Position numbers and translations under genes: made by a program | Shown: in pieces, positions 36,898-48,200 of the stretch | Layout: every line of letters begins with the position of its first letter | How positions within the stretch are numbered: position 1 is the stretch's first letter | The notes under the pieces: generated by a model | Databases searched by the model: none | What the model was told of the DNA's origin: nothing | What the model saw: only the letters and a program-made list of their open reading frames with translations | NCBI GenBank assembly: GCA_037178625.1 | Contig: CM074135.1 | Location: forward strand, 560,001 to 624,000 | Origin: Skeletonema tropicum | Taxonomy: Eukaryota; Bacillariophyta; Thalassiosirophyceae; Thalassiosirales; Thalassiosiraceae | Direction of reading: 5' to 3' | Length of the DNA stretch: 64,000 bases

Positions 36898-39272
36898 TCA
36901 CACAGGTTCACGATCACAGCACCTACGAATCAATGTCATGAGTCGATCGCGTTCTTCAGTGCTGTAATGATTATTGTGGCCACAATGTAGGTTGAGGAAA
37001 CATCCAGCCGAATTGTCTTCGCTATCATTTGGCATAAAACGACGCTTTGTGGCAGAAATACCATTTTCCTTCGACGTCAACCGTTTGACAACGTAAGTCA
37101 AACATGCAATTACATATTTCAATTCGTTTTCCACTATAGACAAGGTTTGCACAAGTAAGTAAGTGAGGAGGAGAGAATCAACGATAATAGGACAAAGAAG
37201 GCACACACAAGACTGACCTTCTGGAATTTTGTTTTCTACAACCAATTCTTTTAGGAAAGAGAGTACCTCAGGGATTGGTATGGCGTGAGCTATCAAAGCA
37301 TACTCATCATATCCATCAGGTCTAGAGTCAAAGTCTTCAATTAGGAACGTGTCAGAGTCAATATTTGTCAGCCCAGTTGATGTATTCATTGCTTGGTTCT
37401 TCTTCAATCGTTTCTCGGCATTTTCAGCGAGGACATGGCTTCCATAGATGAGGACTGATGTTAGCCATGATATCGTTACATCCATTCCTTCTTTGACGCT
37501 GGAACCTAGAGGAGCACCACATAATCCATCACAACAGGATAGTTTGGTCCACATCTGTATTAGAGCCGACGAAGTATTATTTTGTGCAAAAACTCCACGA
37601 GCAGATTTGTTCGATGAATCATCAGATAAATAAGAAAGTTCGATACCTTCTTCGTCATCAGAGAGTGCCTCCGCTGCTTGTCTTTTGGCTGCAGTGGCTA
37701 ACTTTCCCAACCGTCTCGCGCAAGCAGCAAAATGAAATGCCTCATCAAATGAAATATGCTTGTCCTGCGGGCCACGTTGGAGGATTCTTTGTAGGCAGTG
37801 CTTGCGACGTTAAATCAGCAATTCTATATTGTAATGGGGGCTTGATCATCCAACCCACATCATTTGTTGATCCTTTCGTCAGCTCTTTCGCGAAGGAGAC
37901 GCCCGACTTTAACGAGGAGTGATCATGAATGATTTCATCAGAGGCGTCATTTGCGACAACTTTGGGACATTTTGCTGCTAGAAAGTCATGGGCGACGTCT
38001 GTACTCCAGGTTGGAGTCAAGAGATTTATTGCACTTCCTGTCCATCTCCCAACAAGTCTCTGTGCTACTGCATTCAAGTTACAAAACGTTCGATCACACA
38101 CAAGTAAGGATACCTGGCTGCTTTTTCCTGCGGCAGTGGATCCTGCTGTCAATGCCTTTGCTGCACCTGCCGCGCCCATACCACCGATACTTTCGCCATG
38201 AATGATGAGCTGATCTACACCAATATTCTCAACAATGTGGTTTGCGACGGCAGTGGCATCAGCCTTGAGAGACTCAGAGGACGGTGTAAATCCTATGAAC
38301 GTGTTGAAGATGATTCGTTTCATTGCACCCACAAAGCCCGGCGCAAACTCTGACGACGATTCATTCCAAGAACTACCACCATAACTTCGTCCGTACCCAG
38401 CATAATTAAATAGATAAATGTCATAACCATGCTCAGTATAGTACGTTGTCCAGCTCCTATGGGATGGATCTCTGCTTTCAGCACTTCCATCGATATTACC
38501 CGATGTGAGCCCCATGCCGGTTGCAACTTCCGACAGTCCTGCATTAGGGTTGCAATACAACACAGCTTTTCTACCGCTTTTTTCAGCAGTTTTCAATGGC
38601 GACCGCCCATCACGTGGAGACAATGGCATCATTTGTAACTGACAAGAATCCGAATCAGTACTACTGCTAACGTTAGGAGATGGGATAACAATCACGTCGA
38701 GTTTTCCATTTCCTCCAAGTACATTTGACCCATATCTCTTTACCCAAAATTGACGAGCACCCCGGTGTCTTGCCAGGACGCACCCACGAATGACATCCAA
38801 TCCAAAAATATACTTGTGTGGCTTGGGATCAATCATGTCCGAAAAGGCTTCAATTGCCGATTTTATCATACCCAATGGAGTTGGAGATGATGATGGCGCT
38901 TGTTCCTCCAAGTGTTGCCTCACAGCTTCCGGACCAACGTCAGAATCTTCATCATCATATTCATCACTTTCCTCTTCTTCTCCTTCTTCTTCACCAGAAG
39001 ACGGTAGTGTAGATTTTGTCGCTTTGGGTGGTCTCATGGACTTGACCAGTTTTTTCAATTCAGCCATCTGTTCCATTAACTTTGTTGCAAGGTCACGTGA
39101 CTCTTCTGAAATAGATGCTCCTTTTAATTGAGCTTTGTTGTTGCCAACAACATTGCGTAATATATTGTTGGATAATGATTCCTCTAATGTAGACAAGTCA
39201 CCCAATAGAGAGGTAAGAATATTGTACAGAGCTCTACCATCCTGACTTGGCCTTGGGTGTAAGATTTGCCAT
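36898..39272 (-). CDS. Alpha/beta-hydrolase of unknown substrate
   Basis: The catalytic elements of an alpha/beta-hydrolase are visible: YNPNAGLSEV-type oxyanion strand (here CNPNAGLSE), LFNYAGYGRSYGG, the nucleophile elbow IIHGESIGGMG (Ser in G-E-S-I-G), the acid region VVANDASDEIIHDHSSL, and a C-terminal NLHCGHNNHYS that can supply the catalytic His. A GT-AG intron (37134-37217) joins IPE to VENELKYV; it happens to be open in frame. One extra base near 37770 joins the nucleophile-containing part to DKHISFDEAFHFAACARR. Another near 39255 links ATG 39272 (MANLTPKA) to SQDGRALYN. An alternative in-frame start lies at 39307. Long acidic and Ser-rich linkers surround residues 80-120. About 762 aa. 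Relation to BEM46/ABHD-type membrane hydrolases is likely but not proven. Confidence 0.72.
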
Positions 39273-39446
39273 ATTTCCAATGTCTCCCACCAAAGGATTA
39301 TTTCCATAACATGTTGCGCACTGCTTGCAATGATTGATCGTGTTCGATTGTACTACTATCTCTCTCCTCTGTAACTCTCCATCAATCGTAAGTCACTTCC
39401 CAACTCACCACTACTACTACTAGCACCACCAGTAGTGTCGCGTCGT

Positions 39447-40651
39447 TCACAAGCACCCTCCTCCCAATCGATAAAATCCACTACTACTGCTGTTGCCAAT
39501 AGCAGTATCACTACCACCACGTGTCGTCAGAGGAGTTGTTGAGGATGATGTTGTTGACGGCAATAATCCCTGACCATTTTCTTCCAATAAACAATGCAAC
39601 ACTTGCCAATAGACACCCAACACACGATCTCTATACACTTTCAATCGTTTATACGTATCTGGAATGTCCAATGAGGTCCATCCACCATACTCATCCTTTC
39701 CTAGTACTCTACTACTCTTATCGCTGTTCGTACCACTACCATCAGTACTACCACAAGACAACAAACACTTGCAAAAGTCATCCAACGAATCCACCGCCCC
39801 ATCCAACATCTTACACGAATACCGTGCAAATTCCAATTCAATCTCTCCATACACACGAACATTGGTACCAGGGAAAGCTAATAATCGTAACAAACATCGA
39901 CCTCCATAAATTAGACACGTGAGGAATAGAAGGTAGACACCTTGTTCGGATATCAATTTGGAAAGGAGGTACGAGGGGATCCATATGAGAGTTAGTACAG
40001 TAATGTATGTTGCTAGTAGTGCCAATGCGGTATATTTTCCATTGAGGGAGATGAGGTTGAGTAGGTGATAGTTGGAGAGTTTGTCGGCTAGGACTGTTTG
40101 ACGGAGGAGACGATTATTGAGGAGTGGTAGTAGAGTATTAGTATAATAATTCATAATGGCTGCTGTTGCTGCGGTGCCCTGGTTGTTGTTAGTTTCGTCT
40201 GCTGTTGCCCTTTCTTCCTCTGTTCGATTGTTGTTGCTGTTGTCGTGTGCAAAAATAGATGATACTTCGTCTGGTTGCTCCTGTGATGACAATGATGATG
40301 ACGAACAACAAGAAGAAGAATTGTCCAAAGAATTGTTGGAAATGAGTTGTTGCAACCCGTCAATTACTATTGGAGGCTGCTGCTGCTGTGACGATGATGA
40401 ATTTGTTGACACTTTATTCTCCGTAGTAGGACTATTATCACTAGAATGTTGTTGTTGGTGGTTGTTCTTTGATTCCATCGGCAAGCAATACTGATAATTA
40501 TTGCCGTTATTATTATTGGTAGAAGTACAAGAAGAAGAATTTGAACGAGATCTTGGCTGGTTGGAGCGATAATAGGTCGTTTGTTATTTGTTGGGTACAG
40601 TAGTATGGGAACGGTTTCGGTAGAATAAGATGGAGATGGTGATGATGCCAT
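39447..40651 (-). CDS. Unknown multi-pass membrane protein
   Basis: The N-terminal 140 residues are Ser/Asn/Gln-rich low complexity. They are followed by two or three hydrophobic helices (YTALALLATYITVLTLIWI, GVYLLFLTCLIYGG) and a conserved-looking hydrophilic C-terminal part with WTSLDIPDTYKRLKVYRDRV. The longest clean frame begins near 40484. The likely start is ATG 40651 (MASSPSPSYSTE), linked by a two-base offset within the Asn/Ser-rich region near 40545. About 400 aa. I do not recognise the family. Confidence 0.55.
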
Positions 40652-41086
40652 TTAATATATTGTTATAGTATTGTTGCTGATGCTGAGGAGATGAATCTGA
40701 ATCGCCACATTGTATGTCATTTCAAGCGGCAAGATACCTTTGGAGAAGATGACAAACTCATAAACGGCTAAGCTGTGTTGGGGTTGTGTTTTTATGGGGG
40801 CACCGCGCTTGCGCCCGCAGGAGGCTTGTGGATACACTGCCTTATTAGGTAAATTTGATGATGGGATGATGGAAGGCTAAATATGGGGGGTGTCGCCCCC
40901 TTTTCACAATACCTCGGAAAATTAAAATTCACAAATTTGCAACCAAATGAATCTATTCTTATCATATAATAATATAAACTGTCATATCATTTCTCTCCAC
41001 ACAAGAAGAGCAAAGCATGTCTATAGGTAAAAATCGCATCTCACCTCCTCCTCTCATACTTAATCATATCGTAGTGCCTCAAATGC
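40652..41086. other. Intergenic region
   Basis: Upstream of the membrane-protein gene and downstream of CSN5. It contains an AT-rich part near 40920-40985 and nothing recognisable. Confidence 0.4.
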
Positions 41087-42364
41087 CTACGCTAGATCAG
41101 AAAATAAACTCTTCTTGGTCATTTGTGCAATATTCCCAACCAATTTCTCTGTTGTAATCTCCACAACCTCCTGACATGCCTTGCTCAATTCATCACTTGA
41201 ACCATCCTCTTCCTTGGGAATTCCACCCTCGGAAGATGAAGAAGGTGTCTTTGTCCCACTTATCTTCTTTTCATCCAATGCTGTACTACCACCAGCAGCA
41301 GCAGCAGCTCTTCCACCTCCACCAGCAGCACCACCGCTTGCTCTAGTTCTTCCACGGCCTCCCATCATTCCACCCGGCATACCATCACCACCACCAGAAC
41401 CAGAACCACCCAACGAATTTGCCAACGGTTCCACCTTTTGAATCTTCTTGGCAACCTTCTCCACTCTCTCCGGATACCGTCCCCTCGCCTCCGCCTCACA
41501 CATACTCGTACTACCCAAAGCCCTCATCCACAAAAAGTTTCGATTCAACAAACTCAACACATTCCTTGCCCCCGTGGACATGAAGTACTCTACCTTCAAC
41601 TCATAGTACGCCGAAGAACAGCTCCCCCACTTTTCAAGACGGAGTTGCTCTTCATTGATAATGGATCCATCTGGACACTGATTTGGAATTGGATTGGTAT
41701 ATTCTGGCGGGTACGCACGGAACGCCTTGAGTTCGGGATGACCCTTGGCCAAACTTCGCAGCGGATCAACCACAATTGCCAAAAATGGATTCCCATGTGG
41801 ATCTTCGGCCCGTTGCCACTGCAACTGTGTCGAAATATCCGTCTGACTCAAAAAACAATGACTGTGTATTCCCACATCGAATGGATGGGAGTGATACCAT
41901 CCCATGAATTTTTCCTTACGGGTAGTTTCGAGTGATTCACCCAAGGCGATCATATGGTTGATAACATCACCATCATCGGCAATGACGCGTGTTTCGAATC
42001 CTTCAATTGGGAGGGGAAACACGTCGGTTACCACCAGTGTATGCGGCGTTTGTGGATCCGGACGGCCTAATAGGAGACCCATAACTTCAATGGGATTGCC
42101 TCCCTTTTTGACACCCTTCTCGACGCCAGAGTGACAGTGCGTCATCATCTTCATGACGGCCGAGGGGGAGATGGCGGTCGATTGGAAGTATTTTGGATCG
42201 TCTTTCCAGGGGGAGGATTTGCGGAGTGTGGCGAGGGCTTCGTCGTTGAAGGTGTAGCGAGAGTTGGGATCGGTGATGGTGGAGGAGGAGGATGAAGAGG
42301 AGGCGGTTGGGGTGGAAGCGGCACCCATGGTGGACGGCTGACTAGTGGCAGTGGTGGCTGTCAT
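41087..42364 (-). CDS. CSN5: COP9 signalosome subunit 5 (JAMM deneddylase)
   Basis: CSN5 is the zinc metalloprotease of the COP9 signalosome and removes NEDD8 from cullins. The MPN+/JAMM domain has the catalytic Glu in IEVMGLLLGRPD, ALPVEGTETRV-like FPLPIEGFETRVIADD, and the metal ligands in MGWYHSHPFDVGIHSHC followed by FLSQTD. The HxH-to-Asp distance is 16 residues instead of the usual 11 because of a five-residue insertion containing a second HSH. VVDPLRSLAKG and AFRAYPPEY follow, in line with CSN5 rather than Rpn11. The N-terminus is Thr/Ser-rich and the C-terminus has a Gly/Ala-rich linker. 425 aa, with no frame break. It lies head to head with NOT3, 360 bp apart. Confidence 0.88.
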   Translation of the reverse strand: MTATTATSQPSTMGAASTPTASSSSSSSTITDPNSRYTFNDEALATLRKSSPWKDDPKYFQSTAISPSAVMKMMTHCHSGVEKGVKKGGNPIEVMGLLLGRPDPQTPHTLVVTDVFPLPIEGFETRVIADDGDVINHMIALGESLETTRKEKFMGWYHSHPFDVGIHSHCFLSQTDISTQLQWQRAEDPHGNPFLAIVVDPLRSLAKGHPELKAFRAYPPEYTNPIPNQCPDGSIINEEQLRLEKWGSCSSAYYELKVEYFMSTGARNVLSLLNRNFLWMRALGSTSMCEAEARGRYPERVEKVAKKIQKVEPLANSLGGSGSGGGDGMPGGMMGGRGRTRASGGAAGGGGRAAAAAGGSTALDEKKISGTKTPSSSSEGGIPKEEDGSSDELSKACQEVVEITTEKLVGNIAQMTKKSLFSDLA

Positions 42365-42724
42365 GGTCTATTGATGCTGTTTTTGGTGAAAGTGATGAAA
42401 ATCTTTGGAAGCTCTTTGGTCGGTCCCGTGTCGGACCGATCCGTCCCGTCACGCTTTCCGGATTTTGGATTTTCCCTGTCGACCGGGGAATGTCCGGACA
42501 ACCCAAGGGGACAACCCACCGCAAGGTCGGACGGCAAGGGACAGATTGGAGATCTTTCTTGAATAAATGGGACTCCCGTACAGACGGAACCCACTAATTA
42601 GCCATAACCACCATGGGAAAACTCATTCCCTAGCCTCTGTCAAGTTGCACTTACACACAATTTATCCAGAACCAAAGCACCATACAACTACAATAAAAAA
42701 AAGCAAAGGGGGGAAGGAGCAACC

Positions 42725-45099
42725 ATGTCAAATCAACGGAAACTTCAGAGTAAGTTTTTTTTATGACACAAGTTATGTTGGATCGGCGGTCGATTTTTTT
42801 ATTTTACCTGCCGCCGTCGGAGGGGGGATATAAAACTGAGGATCCATATCAGTCGTTAGGAAGGATGAATGCCATTTGAATAGGAAATTATACCAATGGC
42901 AGGATAGGTGGTGGCATTGGTGACGTGCTGATTGCGGTCCTCCGCACGGGGGTCGGGAGACACGTATATATTTCCAAAATAAATAAAGAACTACGGTGTC
43001 ATGTTGGAAATGCTGCGGTAATACTTAATGTTTCGGACAGCATATGAATATCCTCGAGTGTCAGTTCGGTCGTCATCTTGTCCGTCCTATCATTGAAATG
43101 TCTAGTAGACGCCATGCAGCCATACCCACAATCATCGTTTATAACTAATGCCTCGCCTCACTCTTTTCTTTCTCCTCCCCCGCACATCATTTATTATGCT
43201 ATATATTCATTTCCATCGCGACACCGACACCACCCACAGCCGAAATTCGACCGAGTCATCAAAAAAGTCGACGAGGGCGTCGAACTATTCGACGACATTT
43301 ACGAAAAGGTCTACTCGGCAGACACACAAAACCAAAAAGAAAAGTATGAAACCGAACTCAAAAAGGAAATCAAGAAACTACAACGATTACGTGATCAGAT
43401 CAAATCATGGATTAGCGGATCAGAAGTCAAGGATAAGGATCAATTGTTGGAATATAGGAGATTGATCGAGACCAAGATGGAGGCCTTCAAGGTGGTGGAG
43501 AAGGAGACCAAGACCAAGACGTTTTCCAAGGAGGGGTTGGCACGGCAGGAGAAGTTGGATCCCGAGGAGCAGAAGAAGGCGGATACGGTCAATTGGATTG
43601 GGGAGATTATTGAACAGATGAATAATATGATTGATGAGAAGGATTTGGAGATTGAACAGCTGTCGTCGGGAAAGGGGAAGAAGACGAATAAAAATCAAAT
43701 TGAGGAGTGCAATGAGCATTTGGCCAGTCATAAGTTTCATGTGAATAAGCTGGAGGGGATTGCTCGTCTTGTGAGGAATGATCGTATCTCTGCCGAGACT
43801 GTGGATCTGGTGAAGGAAGATTTGGAGTATTATGTGGAGTCTCATGGGGAAGATGATTATATGATGGGGTATGACGAAGAAGGGTTTTATGAGGAATTGG
43901 GTCTGGATGATCTGGATGTTGTCAATGTGGATAGGGTCACTCAGGCATCGGTTTCGTCGAAAAAGAAGGATGATGATGCGTCTTCTGCCACTAGTGGTAG
44001 TAAGAAGGAGAAGCACTCGAAAAAGTCTTCGACTGCGTCATCGATGATCCCATTAACGATTGGTCGTGCAAAGGTTTCGAAGAAGGGGTCGATATCATCA
44101 AATGAGGCTACGCCAACGAAAATTGGACGTGCATCAAGTTCCACCGCGTCTTCTTCCACCGGACCCACGCCCGTTGCTCCGGCACCAACACCCAAGGCTC
44201 CCGCCGCACCGGCTGGTGGTGGGGCCAGCATGGCCGCAGTTCTCAAGAGAGAAAGTGAAGAACGACAGAAGGCAGCACTCCAGGCACAACAGCAAGAGCA
44301 GGCTAGACAGGCGGAACTATTGCGACAACAGCAGCTCAAGCAGCAGCAAGAGGCGCAAAGGCTTCAGCAACAGCAGGAGGTCCTTCGGCAGCAACAACAG
44401 CAGGCTGCGCAAGCGGAGGCTTTGAAGAGGCAGCAGGCGCAGCAACTGTTGGAGCAGCAACGTCAACAGCAGGCAGTGCAGCAGGATGCGGCAGCGAAAC
44501 AAAAGTTACTGCAACAGCAGGCAACACGGCAGCAAGCACAAGCACAGCAGCAAAACGTCCTCAACGTGGGCCTATCGGGTTTATCATTAGGCAACGCTGT
44601 CGGATCGAACGCTCCGTCAGCGATATCATTAGGCCCATCGCAACTTGCTGGGGGGAAGGATGCAACAGAGCGCTACTTGAGCGCCCTGAACGATTCCTTT
44701 ATGCAAATTCCAACTGGTGCAGACAACGAGCGACAAAAGTCATATACGCCTCGGAATCCGTATCCATGCCCGTCGTGCTACCCCTCTGTTCCATCACCCA
44801 TCTTTGACAACCCTGCAGTGTTTGAGAAACTTGGGACGGATGCCCTCTTCTTCATTTTTTACTACGCTCAAGGGACACATCAACAGTACCTTGCTGCAAA
44901 GGAATTGAAAAAGCAAAGTTGGAGGTATCACAAGAAGTACATGACATGGTTTCAGCGCCATGAGGAGCCGACTGTGACAACGGATGAGTATGAGCAAGGT
45001 ACTTATATCTACTTTGACTACGAGACGGGTTGGGGACAGAGGATTAAACAGGATTTCAGATTTGAGTATTCCTTCCTTGAGGATTCATTATCTGTATGA
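42725..45099 (+). CDS. NOT3: CCR4-NOT complex subunit NOT3
   Basis: NOT3/CNOT3 is a scaffold of the CCR4-NOT deadenylase and of mRNA quality control. Exon 1 (42725-42749) encodes MSNQRKLQ. A 490-bp GT-AG intron (42750-43239) follows, and exon 2 resumes TEIDRVIKKVDEGVELFDD after removal of one extra base near 43248. The N-terminal coiled coil (KEKYETELKKEIKKLQRLRD, YVESHGEDDYMMGYDEE) and the C-terminal NOT2/3/5 box (IFDNPAVFEKLGTDALFFIF, GTYIYFDYETGWGQ) define the family. Between them lies a 100-residue Gln-rich stretch encoded mostly by CAG/CAA. About 627 aa. Confidence 0.95.
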
Positions 45100-45268
45100 T
45101 TGAGTTTTGGAGTAATTGTTGCTTACTTCGAGTTAATCCTTATTAACATACATTACATTACATGAGTTTCTGCTTTCACTCTTGTTACATTTGGATTGCA
45201 TTTGCCATAATAGCAGGAAGAAAAGAGAGTTTTTGTAATTGCCACCCATCGCAAAATACCGTATTGAG
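45100..45268. other. Short convergent intergenic region
   Basis: 169 bp between the stops of NOT3 and the AlkB-SRA-chromo gene. No gene is present. Confidence 0.4.
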
Positions 45269-48200
45269 TCACTTTCTTGACTTTTCAAATCGAAGTCGGT
45301 TCTGCCTTGTTTGTTTCAGCAAATCTTCTGCATCCAGCAACTGGTTGCTCGATTTCTTGAAGCCTTTGTACTGCACCAAGTATTTCAAGCAGCCGTTGGC
45401 ATCTTCCTTCAGTTTCAGAACTTTTGCCTCATAAAGAACATCTCTTGACTTCTTCTTGTCGGGAGCAAAGACTTTTTCCATCACTTCAAATGTCTGGGCA
45501 CATCTAGCAGAACGTCTCGTAGGAGAGGACTGACGTTTTCTCTTGTTCTCAACGTTTTTGGAAGCAATGTCAGATTCAGAGCATCTCTCTCTTTTCTTTG
45601 AACATTTTTTGTGTGCGGTAGATTTTTGAGCCTTCGTTTTCGCATATTGTTTCCTTCTATTATCAATGATATTCGTCTTCACAGATTGCTTTGATAATTG
45701 AGATCGTGAATTGAGATACATGACACGATTCAGCTTACTTCGTTTCAATATCTCGTTCGAGGGCAGCCAATTGTTGTGAGACTTCTTGTAGCCTTTATAA
45801 TGAACCCAGTACTTCAAGCCATCGGATGCATCTGTCTTTATTTTGATTACTTGAGCTTCGTAGAGAACACCTCCCGACTTGCGTTTGTCATAAGCGTAAA
45901 CAAACTCCTTGATGGCAAATGTGACTGGCCCTATAGGTTTTTCCTTCGGCAAAGATGATACCTGCGGTGCCTTTCCAGCTTTTGAGTTGTAAACGTGTAT
46001 GATTCTACAATCACGCCAATCCTCTTCCATTGATCCTATCAATGTGTATAATGTACCTCTCTTCCCTAACCTCGCGTTGCTAACACCTCGTCCCTTGGGA
46101 CACAATGAACGCTTTCGATACTTTTTGTTTTGAAGAGAATTTGTGAAATGGATAGTTTGAGTACCACCAATACTCCATGTGCCATCCATTAAATCGAGAG
46201 TCTCAGCACTGAGTACTCGGTCACATAGAGAGTTTGGGATAGGAAAGTCTGGATCAACAAGTACGTATATTCCATCTGGAGATAGACAAACAACAACATA
46301 CCCAAGACTGAGAGTTTAGAGCAGAGCGCGAGTGAATAATTGCACGAAGTCTGATCGTGGATCTTACCTTGGTAATCAAATGGAGGAGGTGACAGTTTGG
46401 TATCCTCTTGTATTACAATAATCTGAAAGTCTATTGGAGGAAGAGGTCTGTTTGCAAGAATACACGCAAAAATGTCACTGACGATGTCACTTGGTAGACG
46501 TGAGAGTTGTGCCGGATTCTTGCTCTTTTCGTCTTTCTTCTTGAGATCATTAATCTTCCTTTCCACATAATTCATACGAAACAAAGCTTCACTTTCCTGA
46601 ATCACAGTTGTCGTTACAAATCTTTCGAGAACAATTCTAGCGCCCTGGCTGATAGAAAGAGGTTGCTGAAAGCCTGACTGATGGCAACTTTGCTGCTGAT
46701 TCAGTGTTGATGCTGCTGTTGCCAACGGCGGCAAAGTATCGCCCCCATTCTTTGGCTGAGGCGTATGAAAAGGGAGATGTGGTCCAAAGCAACGAGACTG
46801 TTGGATCCTTCGAAATAGATCATCTGTACTCATTGGGTTCTTCTCCGGGTGTGGCAGCCGCTCCAGGTGAAATGTGAATTGCACGCCTTTAGCATTGCCG
46901 CCTACTGGAATGTCACCATCAGTTAAATTGCCTTCGGAATTCCAGACTCGAGTGACTACGTACAATCCGTCATATCTGTAGCTTGTTCGATCACCCTCAA
47001 AAGCTACAGGTCGGTACGAAGAAGTAGTGTTCAGGTTAGACGATCTAAATACGCGAACAGGCAGGTTGGTACGGAAATTCTTGCAGAGAGCACCTCCTCC
47101 TTGTCTCCTGGAGCTGGTGTAGCGCAGCCAGGACAATCCGTCCTCCTCTCTAATATCACAGTCCTGGCGCGACACAACGATTGAGTCTGCTCCTTCCTTC
47201 ATATTTCCATTGATACCCTTTTGATCTGCGCGGTGAGCAGAAGTTGACCACAAAAATCTTCTCGAATAACATTCGCCCACATTAACGTTTGGTATATGCC
47301 CAAACACAACCGTTTTTGTTTTAGGCCGTAGTTTGGTTAGCGCTGAAATTACATCCCATTCTTTCCCACTTATAGATTCATCGCTAACATTTTTTAGCAC
47401 GGAAACACCCGAATCCTGTGGTACAAACCCGGCATTACCGTGTCTAAAAATGAGAACGAACCTATGAGATGTGTTGTTCAGTTTCTTTGGAAGACTGTGC
47501 TCGTAACTCTCTTGCATATAACCATCCATATCGTAGCCATCACCTTCGGCAATAAACAATTGAATTTCTTCATCACCATGTTGCAATGGTTTCTTTCGTT
47601 TGTTTGGACGAATGCATAGGGGCCTGACCTCTCCTGGAGCATCTACAACCACGCAAGCAACAATTGTTTCGCCTTGAGTATCATCAGCATGCCAGCCTAT
47701 ACTGTCACCTCCATCTTTATATGCTATCATATCCACCCCAATACTCCACTGGCTGACATTATACATTCTTGCTATTTCTTCGGCATAACTTGCGACCTCT
47801 GGGCAGAGGTCAATAGGAAGAGCCTTCATTTTAATACCGTGGTAGGCGTAGCCAGGCTGGGGCTGCCGTTCATCAGTAGCAGTTCCTTCATTGTTTTCAG
47901 TCGTGGTTTTAACGTTGGAAGATAATAACACGTGCGAACGAGGCTCTTGAAAGCCAACAAAATTCAGTCGGTCATTCCGATTTAGAGAGTATTGACGATA
48001 GAGTTTGCACTCATGCATTGCTCTCGAAAGATCCTTTCGTTTGCTATCTGGGAGAACATTACAAAGAATGCGAAGCGTGCCGCCTCGTGAAAGGTTCAGA
48101 ATGATGGTCTCAGTTTCTCCTACTTGTCCTCCAGTTATATCCTTCCACGGTCCGTAGCTACCACGAAGTTCATCGAAGTATCTTATTCTACCCATCTTTC

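Noticed and set aside
42866..42931. Possible C/D-box snoRNA inside the long NOT3 intron
   Set aside because: The box C match is poor (GGATGAA) and the closing stem is weak; a CTGA alone is too common.
43420..44016. 198-codon minus-strand frame opposite NOT3
   Set aside because: Antisense shadow of the NOT3 coiled coil, with no motif of its own.
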